Source: Aeromonas sp. RU39B
GTDB lineage: Bacteria > Pseudomonadota > Gammaproteobacteria > Enterobacterales > Aeromonadaceae
Direction: 5' to 3'
Assembly: GCF_900156095.1 (NCBI RefSeq)
Contig: NZ_FTMJ01000015.1
Coordinates: 1 to 64,000, forward strand
DNA length: 64,000 bases
The translations under genes and the position numbers were made by a program. The notes below the pieces were generated by a model that was not told the origin of the DNA, ran no database searches, and saw only the letters and a list, made by a program, of their open reading frames with translations. This document shows, piece by piece, positions 7,801-14,694 of this stretch. The number at the start of each line of letters is the position of its first letter. Position 1 is the stretch's first letter.

Positions 7801-8835
7801 ATGAATCCACTTGGCAATGTCAGCGAGATGCTGCAACGCAACCTGAGTCTGTTTGATGGCAAGCGCCTGCTTGTTTGCGGCCTGCTGGAGGATGACCTGC
7901 CGTTGCTGCTGCGTCAGCACGTTGCATCGCTGGAGGTGTTTACCACGGATTATTGCTACTACCGCCAATATCAGGAGCGGCTGCCAGGACAACTGCAGTT
8001 TGGCCACCAGCTCAGCCCAACGACTCGCTATGATGCCGTGCTGCTGCTGCTGCCCAAGGCCAAACAAGAGGCGCAATTCCTGCTGGCCATGGTGGCGCCC
8101 ACTCTCGAGACTGGCGCCGATCTGCTGGTTGCCGGTGACAACCGTGGTGGTATCAACGGCGCCGACAAACTGCTGGCCAGCTATGGCGACAAGCCCATCA
8201 AGCGCGACTCGGCACGCCGCGCATCGCTCTATCACGGACAATTGACCAAGCCGGTTGCGCCGTTTGATCTGGAACAGTGGGTGCAGCGCTACCAGTGCCA
8301 GCTTGCAGAGCTGCCGCTTGAGATCCACGCCCTGCCCGGCGTATTCAGCTCGGCCGAGCTCGACAACGGTTCACGCCTGCTGCTGGAACATCTACCCGCG
8401 CTCGGTGGCAGGGTGCTGGATTTTGGCTGCGGTGCCGGTGTGCTGGGCTGCGCCATGGGCAAGCGTTATCCGTCACTGAGTCTGGAATTGGTCGATATCA
8501 GTGCTCTGGCGCTGGAGTCGAGCCGCCGCACGCTGGCAGCAAATGGTGTCACGGGTAACGTGCATGCTTCCGATGTTTACTCCGATATCGTAGGAAAATT
8601 CCAACATATTGTCTCGAATCCACCGTTCCACGCCGGTCTGAAAACCTTCTATGCGGCCACCGAGACCTTCCTTCGCAATGCCCCTGATCACTTGTTGCAA
8701 GATGGTGAAATAACCATTGTCGCCAACGCATTTTTGCGCTATCAACCTGTATTGGAGCAAGGCTTCAATCGTATCGCGACGGTGGCAGACGACAAGCGGT
8801 TCAGGGTCTACAGCTGCGGCAAAAAGAAAAATTAA
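7801..8835 (+). CDS. rsmC: 16S rRNA (guanine-1207-N2)-methyltransferase RsmC
   Basis: RsmC methylates G1207 of 16S rRNA on the small subunit. The 344-residue protein has the two tandem methyltransferase-like halves of the family. The C-terminal half holds the S-adenosylmethionine motif [11 protein letters not shown] (about residue 203) and the catalytic NPPFHAG (about residue 270). Its length equals that of E. coli RsmC. The start at 7801 follows a GGAG 8 bases upstream; an in-frame ATG at 7765 lies beyond a strong TATAAT-like -10 at 7769 and is unlikely to be translated. Confidence 0.92.
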   Translation: MNPLGNVSEMLQRNLSLFDGKRLLVCGLLEDDLPLLLRQHVASLEVFTTDYCYYRQYQERLPGQLQFGHQLSPTTRYDAVLLLLPKAKQEAQFLLAMVAPTLETGADLLVAGDNRGGINGADKLLASYGDKPIKRDSARRASLYHGQLTKPVAPFDLEQWVQRYQCQLAELPLEIHALPGVFSSAELDNGSRLLLEHLPALGGRVLDFGCGAGVLGCAMGKRYPSLSLELVDISALALESSRRTLAANGVTGNVHASDVYSDIVGKFQHIVSNPPFHAGLKTFYAATETFLRNAPDHLLQDGEITIVANAFLRYQPVLEQGFNRIATVADDKRFRVYSCGKKKN

Positions 8836-8928
8836 TCGAAGCTGCCGATCCGTAAAAAAGTTCTGGTAGAGTCCATTAGGCGTTGATTAATTACCTCATC
8901 CACGGTAATTTTCAAACACGTCGAACAG

Positions 8929-8946
8929 TTACCCCCTAGGGGGTAA
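8929..8946. promoter_or_regulatory. 18-base perfect palindrome upstream of glgC
   Basis: TTACCCCCTAGGGGGTAA is a perfect inverted repeat with no loop, 57 bases before the glgC start. The plus strand continues TTTTATGG. It could be an operator or a weak stop for rsmC transcripts. The lack of a loop favours protein binding. Confidence 0.4.
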
Positions 8947-9002
8947 TTTTATGGCTTCACCTGAAAACCTTTTCAATGGATTATAAGGACACGGAGATAG
9001 AT

Positions 9003-10220
9003 ATGGCCGGATTACTTGCTATGGTTCTGGCGGGGGGCGAAGGGACCCGCTTACAACCATTAACCACGACTCGTAGCAAACCCTCAGTACCGTTTGGCGG
9101 CACTTACCGTCTGATTGACTTTGTCCTGAACAACTTCGTCAACGCCGACTTCCTGCGTATCTATGTTCTCACCCAATTCAAGTCCCAGTCCCTCTATCTG
9201 CACATGAAGAAGGGCTGGAACGTTGCCGGTATCACCGACCGCTTCATTGACCCCATCCCGGCCCAGATGCGTATGGGCAAACGCTGGTATGACGGCACCG
9301 CTGACGCTATTTACCAAAACCTGCGTTTTATCGAACTCTCCGATCCTGACCACGTAGCCATCTTCGGCTCTGACCACATCTACAAGATGGATGTCAGCCA
9401 GATGGTCAGCTTCCATAAGCAAAAGCAGGCAGCCATGACCGTTGCGGCCATCCGGATGCCGCTCAGCGAAGCCAGTTCGTTTGGGGTGATTGAAGTCGAT
9501 ACCGAAGGGCGCATGGTCGGCTTTGAGGAAAAACCCAAGCAGCCCAAGAGCATCCCCGGCGAGCCGGAATGGGCGCTGGTCTCAATGGGTAACTATATCT
9601 TCGAAACCCAGGCGCTCTATCGTGAGCTCAAGCGTGATGCGGCCAAAGAGAACTCCAGCCACGACTTTGGTAAAGACATCATCCCGGATCTGTTCCCCCG
9701 TGCGCCAGTTTATGTCTACGACTACAGCACCAACATCATCCCGGGCGAGCCCTCCACCGTCTACTGGCGTGATGTGGGTACCCTTGATGCATACTGGCAG
9801 GCGCACATGGATCTGGTGGCAGACCAACCGCCCTTCTCCCTGTATAACCGCAAATGGTCGCTGCACACCTACTATCCGCCCTTGCCGCCAGCCACCTTCG
9901 TGGATACCGAAAACTGCAAGGTGAAGATTTCCAATGCCCTTATCTCCGTGGGCAGCCTGATCCAGGGCAGTACCATTCAGCGCAGCGTGCTGGGTTTCCG
10001 CTGCAATGTCGGCCCTTGCACCCATATCAGCGAGTCGGTGTTGCTGGGTGATGTGAAGATTGGGGAAGGCTGCTCAATCCGGCGCGCGATCATCGATAAG
10101 AATGTCGAAATTGCACCCGGCACCGTGATCGGTGAAAATCTGGACCATGACAGAGAACGGTTCACCGTCTCGGAAGGCGGTATCGTCGTGGTTCCCAAAG
10201 GAGCAAGAGTTGGCTATTGA
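9003..10220 (+). CDS. glgC: Glucose-1-phosphate adenylyltransferase (ADP-glucose synthase)
   Basis: GlgC makes ADP-glucose from ATP and glucose-1-phosphate, the committed step of glycogen synthesis. The 405-residue protein starts MAGLLAMVLAGGEGTRL, the nucleotidyltransferase signature. It continues with KPSVPFGG, the GTADAIYQN segment and a C-terminal left-handed beta-helix of hexapeptide repeats. The start at 9003 is preferred over 8976 because GGAG lies 6 bases before it. It overlaps glgA by 11 bases. The N-terminus lacks the longer regulatory extension of E. coli GlgC, so allosteric control may differ. Confidence 0.93.
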   Translation: MAGLLAMVLAGGEGTRLQPLTTTRSKPSVPFGGTYRLIDFVLNNFVNADFLRIYVLTQFKSQSLYLHMKKGWNVAGITDRFIDPIPAQMRMGKRWYDGTADAIYQNLRFIELSDPDHVAIFGSDHIYKMDVSQMVSFHKQKQAAMTVAAIRMPLSEASSFGVIEVDTEGRMVGFEEKPKQPKSIPGEPEWALVSMGNYIFETQALYRELKRDAAKENSSHDFGKDIIPDLFPRAPVYVYDYSTNIIPGEPSTVYWRDVGTLDAYWQAHMDLVADQPPFSLYNRKWSLHTYYPPLPPATFVDTENCKVKISNALISVGSLIQGSTIQRSVLGFRCNVGPCTHISESVLLGDVKIGEGCSIRRAIIDKNVEIAPGTVIGENLDHDRERFTVSEGGIVVVPKGARVGY

Positions 10221-11676
10221 ACCCCTGAAGATCCTGTTTGTTGCTTCGGAAGTAGAAGGTTTTGCCAAGACCGGAGGGCTCGCGGACGTAGCCCGCGCCC
10301 TCCCTCTGAGTCTCGTCGAACGCGGGCATGACGTGATGATCGTCATGCCCTTTTACAAGACGCTCAAACATCGGGAAAAAGCGACGCTGCTGGCCTCAGC
10401 CGAGTTGCCGATCGCTCCGGGCATGGAGTCTGTGCCCTATCAACTGTTCAAGTTACAGCAAGATAACCTGACGCTACTGCTGGTTGACTGCCCGCGCTAC
10501 TTCGAGCGCGAGCAGCTCTACGCCGAGAACAACCACGCCTACGACGACAACGGCGCCCGCTTTGCATTCTTCTGCTCGGCGGCGCTGCACAGTTGTGAGG
10601 TGCTGGGGTTCCAGCCAAACATCATTCACTGCAATGACTGGCATACCGCGCTGGTGCCGATGCTGCTGCGCACCCGCTACGGCGGCTCGCCCCTCTTTGC
10701 GGCCACCCGTAGCGTCATTAGCATTCACAATGCGGCGTTTCAGGGGATTTTTGATCGCCAGCAACTGTGGGTCGTCCCGGAAGTAGTCGGGAACTACTCG
10801 CAGTTGGGACAGCCCTACAGCGCGCCCATCAATTTCCTCAAGTGCGGTGTTTTCTACGCCGACAAGATCAATGCCGTGAGTCCCAACTATGCCGACGAGC
10901 TGCTGACCCACTTAGGTGCCCATGGCATGGCCTCTTCGTTTCAGGAACGGGCAAACGATCTGTGCGGCATCATCAATGGCTGTGACTATCGCGACTGGGA
11001 TCCACAAACCGACCACTATCTGCCGGCCACCTACAGTGCCGACAACATGGCAGGTAAAGCCATCTGCAAGCAAACCCTGCAAGAAGAGCTGGGATTGCCG
11101 GTCGAGCCGGTGGCCATTTACGGCATGGTCTGTCGCCTGACAGAGCAAAAAGGGGTGCCGCTGCTGCTGCCGGCGCTGGAAAAATTCCTGCACCATCGGG
11201 TTCAGGTGGTGATTGTCGGAACCGGCGATCCGCTGCTGGCCCAACAGCTGACCCAGATGGCCAGCCAATATCCGGACAAGCTGGCGTTTCTCAATACCTA
11301 TGACAATCGCTTGGCGCATCTGGTCGAGGCCGGTGCCGATCTGTTCCTGATGCCATCCCTGTTTGAACCCTGCGGTCTCAATCAGATGTACAGCCTGGCC
11401 TATGGCACCCTGCCGCTGGTCCGTGCCGTGGGCGGCCTCAAGGATACGGTGACTGATATCGAACGGGATCCGCACCACGCAACCGGCTTTAGCTTTGTTG
11501 AGCCCAATGCGGTGATGCTGCTCGATACTCTGCGCCGCAGCTTGCTGTTTTATCTGCAAGAGCCCGAGCAATTCCATCAGGTTCAGCTGCGCGCCATGCG
11601 TACCCGCTTTAACTGGAGCGACTCGGTCATCCAGTATGAAGAGATGTATCGCAACGCACTGGCCAAGCCGCATTAA
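10210..11676 (+). CDS. glgA: Glycogen synthase GlgA
   Basis: GT5 glycosyltransferase that extends alpha-1,4-glucan from ADP-glucose. The ADP-glucose-binding KTGGLADV motif lies near residue 18. The C-terminal Rossmann domain carries LFEPCGLNQMYSLAYGT with the catalytic Glu. Length is 488 residues against about 477 in E. coli. I choose a TTG start at 10210: AAAGGAG ends 6 bases before it, and it lies within the last codons of glgC, so glgA is probably translated by coupling. An ATG at 10132 lies deep inside glgC and has no family similarity. No branching enzyme or phosphorylase gene is visible nearby. Confidence 0.92.
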   Translation: MAIEPLKILFVASEVEGFAKTGGLADVARALPLSLVERGHDVMIVMPFYKTLKHREKATLLASAELPIAPGMESVPYQLFKLQQDNLTLLLVDCPRYFEREQLYAENNHAYDDNGARFAFFCSAALHSCEVLGFQPNIIHCNDWHTALVPMLLRTRYGGSPLFAATRSVISIHNAAFQGIFDRQQLWVVPEVVGNYSQLGQPYSAPINFLKCGVFYADKINAVSPNYADELLTHLGAHGMASSFQERANDLCGIINGCDYRDWDPQTDHYLPATYSADNMAGKAICKQTLQEELGLPVEPVAIYGMVCRLTEQKGVPLLLPALEKFLHHRVQVVIVGTGDPLLAQQLTQMASQYPDKLAFLNTYDNRLAHLVEAGADLFLMPSLFEPCGLNQMYSLAYGTLPLVRAVGGLKDTVTDIERDPHHATGFSFVEPNAVMLLDTLRRSLLFYLQEPEQFHQVQLRAMRTRFNWSDSVIQYEEMYRNALAKPH

Positions 11677-11750
11677 GCAGCAAGACGCACAACTTTTAAG
11701 CCATTGGATGGCAAACCTGGGCGCAACACGGAGAAAGTCACTTTTTACTG

Positions 11751-11778
11751 TTGACGCCCTATGAAAACTCTATAGAAT
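11751..11778 (+). promoter_or_regulatory. Sigma-70 promoter of the tRNA-Leu array
   Basis: TTGACG (11751-11756) and TAGAAT (11773-11778) are 16 bases apart, just before the first tRNA. A GC-rich GCCCC discriminator follows, typical of stable-RNA promoters under stringent control. Each later tRNA has only a short spacer, so one transcript probably covers all six. Confidence 0.7.
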
Positions 11779-11794
11779 GCCCCTCCGCAGCGAT

Positions 11795-11880
11795 GCGAAG
11801 GTGGCGGAATTGGTAGACGCGCTAGCTTCAGGTGTTAGTGTCCCCCGGACGTGAGGGTTCAAGTCCCTCTCTTCGCACCA
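11795..11880 (+). tRNA. tRNA-Leu (CAG), copy 1
   Basis: 86 bases with an encoded CCA end, long class II variable arm, T-loop GGTTCAAGTCC and anticodon CAG in the loop of GCTAGCTTCAGGTGTTAGT. It closely matches E. coli leuPQV-type tRNA. The spacer after it differs from the later spacers and holds a CATGCC/GGCATG hairpin. Confidence 0.97.
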
Positions 11881-11931
11881 TGACTGCCATGCCTGGCCGA
11901 GGCATGTAAAGCTTCAACGGCAACACAATGT

Positions 11932-12017
11932 GCGAAGGTGGCGGAATTGGTAGACGCGCTAGCTTCAGGTGTTAGTGCCCCCCGGGCGTGAGGGTTCAAG
12001 TCCCTCTCTTCGCACCA
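11932..12017 (+). tRNA. tRNA-Leu (CAG), copy 2
   Basis: Same as copy 1 except the variable arm, where GTCC...GGAC becomes GCCC...GGGC. This is a base-pair-preserving double change shared with copy 6. Confidence 0.97.
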
Positions 12018-12057
12018 TGCTTCTCCAGAGCATGTCAATCAAACTGGAACACAATGT

Positions 12058-12143
12058 GCGAAGGTGGCGGAATTGGTAGACGCGCTAGCTTCAGGTGTTA
12101 GTGTCCCCCGGACGTGAGGGTTCAAGTCCCTCTCTTCGCACCA
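12058..12143 (+). tRNA. tRNA-Leu (CAG), copy 3
   Basis: Identical to copy 1. It is preceded by the 40-base spacer that starts TGCTTCTCCAGAGCATG and recurs between copies 2 and 6. Confidence 0.97.
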
Positions 12144-12183
12144 TGCTTCTCCAGAGCATGTCAATCAAACTGGAACACAATGT

Positions 12184-12269
12184 GCGAAGGTGGCGGAATT
12201 GGTAGACGCGCTAGCTTCAGGTGTTAGTGTCCCCCGGACGTGAGGGTTCAAGTCCCTCTCTTCGCACCA
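12184..12269 (+). tRNA. tRNA-Leu (CAG), copy 4
   Basis: Identical to copies 1 and 3. It lies exactly 126 bases after copy 3, with the same spacer. Confidence 0.97.
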
Positions 12270-12309
12270 TGCTTCTCCAGAGCATGTCAATCAAACTGGA
12301 ACACAATGT

Positions 12310-12395
12310 GCGAAGGTGGCGGAATTGGTAGACGCGCTAGCTTCAGGTGTTAGTGTCCCCCGGACGTGAGGGTTCAAGTCCCTCTCTTCGCACCA
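12310..12395 (+). tRNA. tRNA-Leu (CAG), copy 5
   Basis: Identical to copies 1, 3 and 4, again at a 126-base period. Confidence 0.97.
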
Positions 12396-12436
12396 TGCTT
12401 CTCCAGAGCATGTCAATCAAACTGGAAACACAATGT

Positions 12437-12522
12437 GCGAAGGTGGCGGAATTGGTAGACGCGCTAGCTTCAGGTGTTAGTGCCCCCCGGGCGTGAGGGT
12501 TCAAGTCCCTCTCTTCGCACCA
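12437..12522 (+). tRNA. tRNA-Leu (CAG), copy 6
   Basis: Last copy, with the GCCC...GGGC variable arm of copy 2. Its spacer has one extra A (GGAAACACAATGT). A terminator follows within 15 bases. Confidence 0.97.
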
Positions 12523-12534
12523 TAGATTTGTAAA

Positions 12535-12565
12535 AAAGCCCGTGACGTCATGTTACGGGCTTTTT
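12535..12565 (+). terminator. Terminator of the tRNA-Leu array
   Basis: AAAGCCCGT (12535-12543) pairs with ACGGGCTTT (12555-12563), ending in a run of five T. It closes the tRNA operon and lies 45 bases before the ComFB-like gene. Confidence 0.9.
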
Positions 12566-12609
12566 GCTTTGGTTATGCTTCTCCTCGACACGCGACAAGG
12601 AGACTGGTC

Positions 12610-12873
12610 ATGAAGCTGGACAGCGACATTCACAACTTTTACGAATATCTGGTACTACAAGCCTTGCGCGAAGAGGCGTTGGCACAGCGCCTGACCCCCG
12701 ACCAACTCGCCGACCTCTGTTGCCTCACCCTCAACCAGCTACCCGCCCACTATATCCGCCACAACGTGGACATGATCTATTTCCTCGGCCCGGACAAGCG
12801 GCAAGAGATGGAAGAGAAGGTTCGCAAGGCGCTCAAACTGGCCATGGAAAAGCTGAGCGCCGAGCTGGCATGA
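12610..12873 (+). CDS. ComFB-family small protein
   Basis: An 87-residue protein resembling the late competence protein ComFB family. The family core of alternating hydrophobics followed by a LNxLPxxY motif is seen as CLTLNQLPAHYIRHNVDM at about residues 40-57. It lies between an N-terminal helix (NFYEYLVLQALREEALAQ) and a charged C-terminal helix. The cysteine pair of Bacillus ComFB is only partly kept (CC at about residues 39-40). The start at 12610 follows AAGGAGACTGGTC. ComFB-like proteins have been linked to cyclic di-nucleotide binding in some bacteria, but nothing here proves that. No competence genes are adjacent. Confidence 0.65.
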   Translation: MKLDSDIHNFYEYLVLQALREEALAQRLTPDQLADLCCLTLNQLPAHYIRHNVDMIYFLGPDKRQEMEEKVRKALKLAMEKLSAELA

Positions 12874-12881
12874 GCCTGATA

Positions 12882-13085
12882 CTAGCGATGTTGCAGCAGT
12901 AGCGTCACCGCACCGGCCAAGCCACCAATGGGTAAAATGATCAGCCCCGCCCGGCAGCGGGGCTCCAGCAGCATCCAGGCCGCCAACAAAAAGCCGGCCG
13001 AGCCTAACCAGTAAGGATGGTGCCTGCCCAGTAACAGCAACATGAGCAGGACAACCAGTAGCAGCAGCGTCCACACCGATTTCAT
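12882..13085 (-). CDS. Small hydrophobic membrane protein downstream of a Fur-box-like site
   Basis: A 67-residue protein with two or three predicted membrane helices: TLLLLVVLLMLLLLG, WLGSAGFLLAAWMLL and LIILPIGGLAGAVTLLL. I do not recognise a named family. I place the start at MKSVWT (13085), with GGTGG about 8 bases upstream; an in-frame ATG at 13103 (MLVDRI) is also possible. Longer starts would put the Fur-like site within the coding region. It is convergent with the ComFB-like gene, with only 8 bases between the stops. Function is unknown; the site suggests a link with iron. Confidence 0.55.
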   Translation of the reverse strand: MKSVWTLLLLVVLLMLLLLGRHHPYWLGSAGFLLAAWMLLEPRCRAGLIILPIGGLAGAVTLLLQHR

Positions 13086-13101
13086 GATTCGATCCACCAA
13101 C

Positions 13102-13118
13102 ATGATAATAGTTATCAT
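13102..13118. promoter_or_regulatory. Putative Fur box
   Basis: ATGATAA-TAG-TTATCAT is a perfect 7-3-7 inverted repeat. It resembles the core of the Fur consensus GATAATGATAATCATTATC. It lies 17 bases upstream of the small membrane protein start, where a bound repressor would block expression. Confidence 0.55.
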
Positions 13119-13217
13119 TTGAGTGTATCTGTTTGTACGCCATACGCCACCCCTTTTATCCAGATGGGGGATGTCGGGGTGGCAGGCAATCATGAACGGC
13201 GCTGGACTGCTGCGAAC

Positions 13218-14588
13218 TTAAAGCGCTTCCAGTGCGTCGGCCAGTTTTTTGACCGGCACCACCTCCATTCCCTCAATCGGCGATTTGGGCGCATTGGCCC
13301 AGGGCACGATGGCGCGGCGAAAACCATGCTTGGCAGCCTCTTGCAACCGCTCCTGCCCCGATGGCACCGGGCGGATCTCGCCGGATAGCCCCACTTCGCC
13401 AAATACCACCAGATCGCGCGCCAGAGGTTGATCGCGAAAGCTCGAGACCATCGCCAGCAGCAGACCGAGATCGGCACTGGTCTCTTCCACTTTGACGCCA
13501 CCGACCACGTTGATAAACACATCCTGATCGGCCATCTGCAAGCCGCCGTGACGGTGCAACACCGCCAGCAGCATAGCCAGCCGGTTATGGTCCATCCCGA
13601 CCGCCACCCGGCGTGGGTTGGAGAGCTGGGAGTAATCCACCAGCGCCTGCAACTCCACCAGCAGCGGCCGCGTTCCTTCCCAGATCACCATCACAATCGA
13701 GCCCGGAGCCTGCTCCTCACCACGGCTTAAGAAAATGGCGGAAGGGTTGCTCACTTCACGCATCCCCTGCCCGGTCATGGCAAACACCCCCAGCTCATTG
13801 ACAGCGCCAAAGCGATTTTTGTGGGAGCGCAGGGTCCGAAAGCGAGAGTCATGGCCACCGTCGAGCAGAATTGAGCAGTCGATACAGTGCTCCAGCACCT
13901 TGGGACCGGCCAGCGTACCGTCCTTGGTGACATGGCCGACCATGAAAATAGCCACATGGTTCTGCTTGGCAAAGCGAGTGAGCAGGGCGGCGGCCTCGCG
14001 TACCTGAGAGACCGACCCCGGCGCTGACTGCACATCGGCCACATGCATCACCTGAATCGAGTCGATGACCATGATCTGCGGCTGCTCCTGCTGGGCAATC
14101 AGGCAGATCTGCTCGACGCTGGTCTCGGAGAGCATACGCAGCTTGTCGGTAGGCAATCCCAGCCGGCTGGCGCGCATGGCCACCTGCTGTAGCGACTCTT
14201 CCCCGGTGACATAGAGGGTTTTCATCCGCTCGGCCAGACCACACATGGTCTGCAATAACAGGGTCGATTTACCTGCACCGGGATTACCGCCAATCAGGAT
14301 CGCCGAGCCCGGCACCACCCCACCGCCCAACACCCGGTCGAGCTCTTTGAAGCCGGAGGTAAAGCGCGGGATCTCGGTCGTGGCGATTTCGGCCAGAGTC
14401 TGCACCTTGCTGCCGGCCGTGCCGGCATAACCACTGAAGCGGGCTGCGCCACTACCACGCGGCGTCACACTGCCAAGGCGCACCTCGGTAATGGTGTTCC
14501 ACTCCTTACACTCGGTGCACTGGCCCTGCCAGCGGTTGAAATCAGCCCCGCACTCGGAGCATACGTATGCAGTTTTGTTTTTAGCCAT
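13218..14588 (-). CDS. radA: DNA repair protein RadA
   Basis: RadA is a RecA-like ATPase that drives branch migration in recombinational repair. The 456-residue protein has the family layout: an N-terminal zinc finger (CSECG...CTECK, about residues 10-28), Walker A GGNPGAGKST (about residue 100), the RadA-specific KNRFG (about residue 260) and a C-terminal Lon-protease-like domain (about 290-456). The start at 14588 gives MAKNKTAYVCSECG, the usual N-terminus. It is divergent from the PilZ gene; in Vibrio cholerae, as I recall, radA and a plzC-type gene are also neighbours. Confidence 0.96.
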   Translation of the reverse strand: MAKNKTAYVCSECGADFNRWQGQCTECKEWNTITEVRLGSVTPRGSGAARFSGYAGTAGSKVQTLAEIATTEIPRFTSGFKELDRVLGGGVVPGSAILIGGNPGAGKSTLLLQTMCGLAERMKTLYVTGEESLQQVAMRASRLGLPTDKLRMLSETSVEQICLIAQQEQPQIMVIDSIQVMHVADVQSAPGSVSQVREAAALLTRFAKQNHVAIFMVGHVTKDGTLAGPKVLEHCIDCSILLDGGHDSRFRTLRSHKNRFGAVNELGVFAMTGQGMREVSNPSAIFLSRGEEQAPGSIVMVIWEGTRPLLVELQALVDYSQLSNPRRVAVGMDHNRLAMLLAVLHRHGGLQMADQDVFINVVGGVKVEETSADLGLLLAMVSSFRDQPLARDLVVFGEVGLSGEIRPVPSGQERLQEAAKHGFRRAIVPWANAPKSPIEGMEVVPVKKLADALEAL

Positions 14589-14694
14589 CCTGACATCTCA
14601 TAAGACAGATTTTTCCGATACTTGATATACTTGTATCCACTTGTCGGAGCTCTCTCGCCGACCCTCATCGATCGACAACAGCGCGCAGGAATGC

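Noticed and set aside
11795..12522. Regular repeats that could look like a CRISPR array
   Set aside because: The 86-base units are complete tRNA-Leu genes with CCA ends, and the spacers are alike rather than unique.
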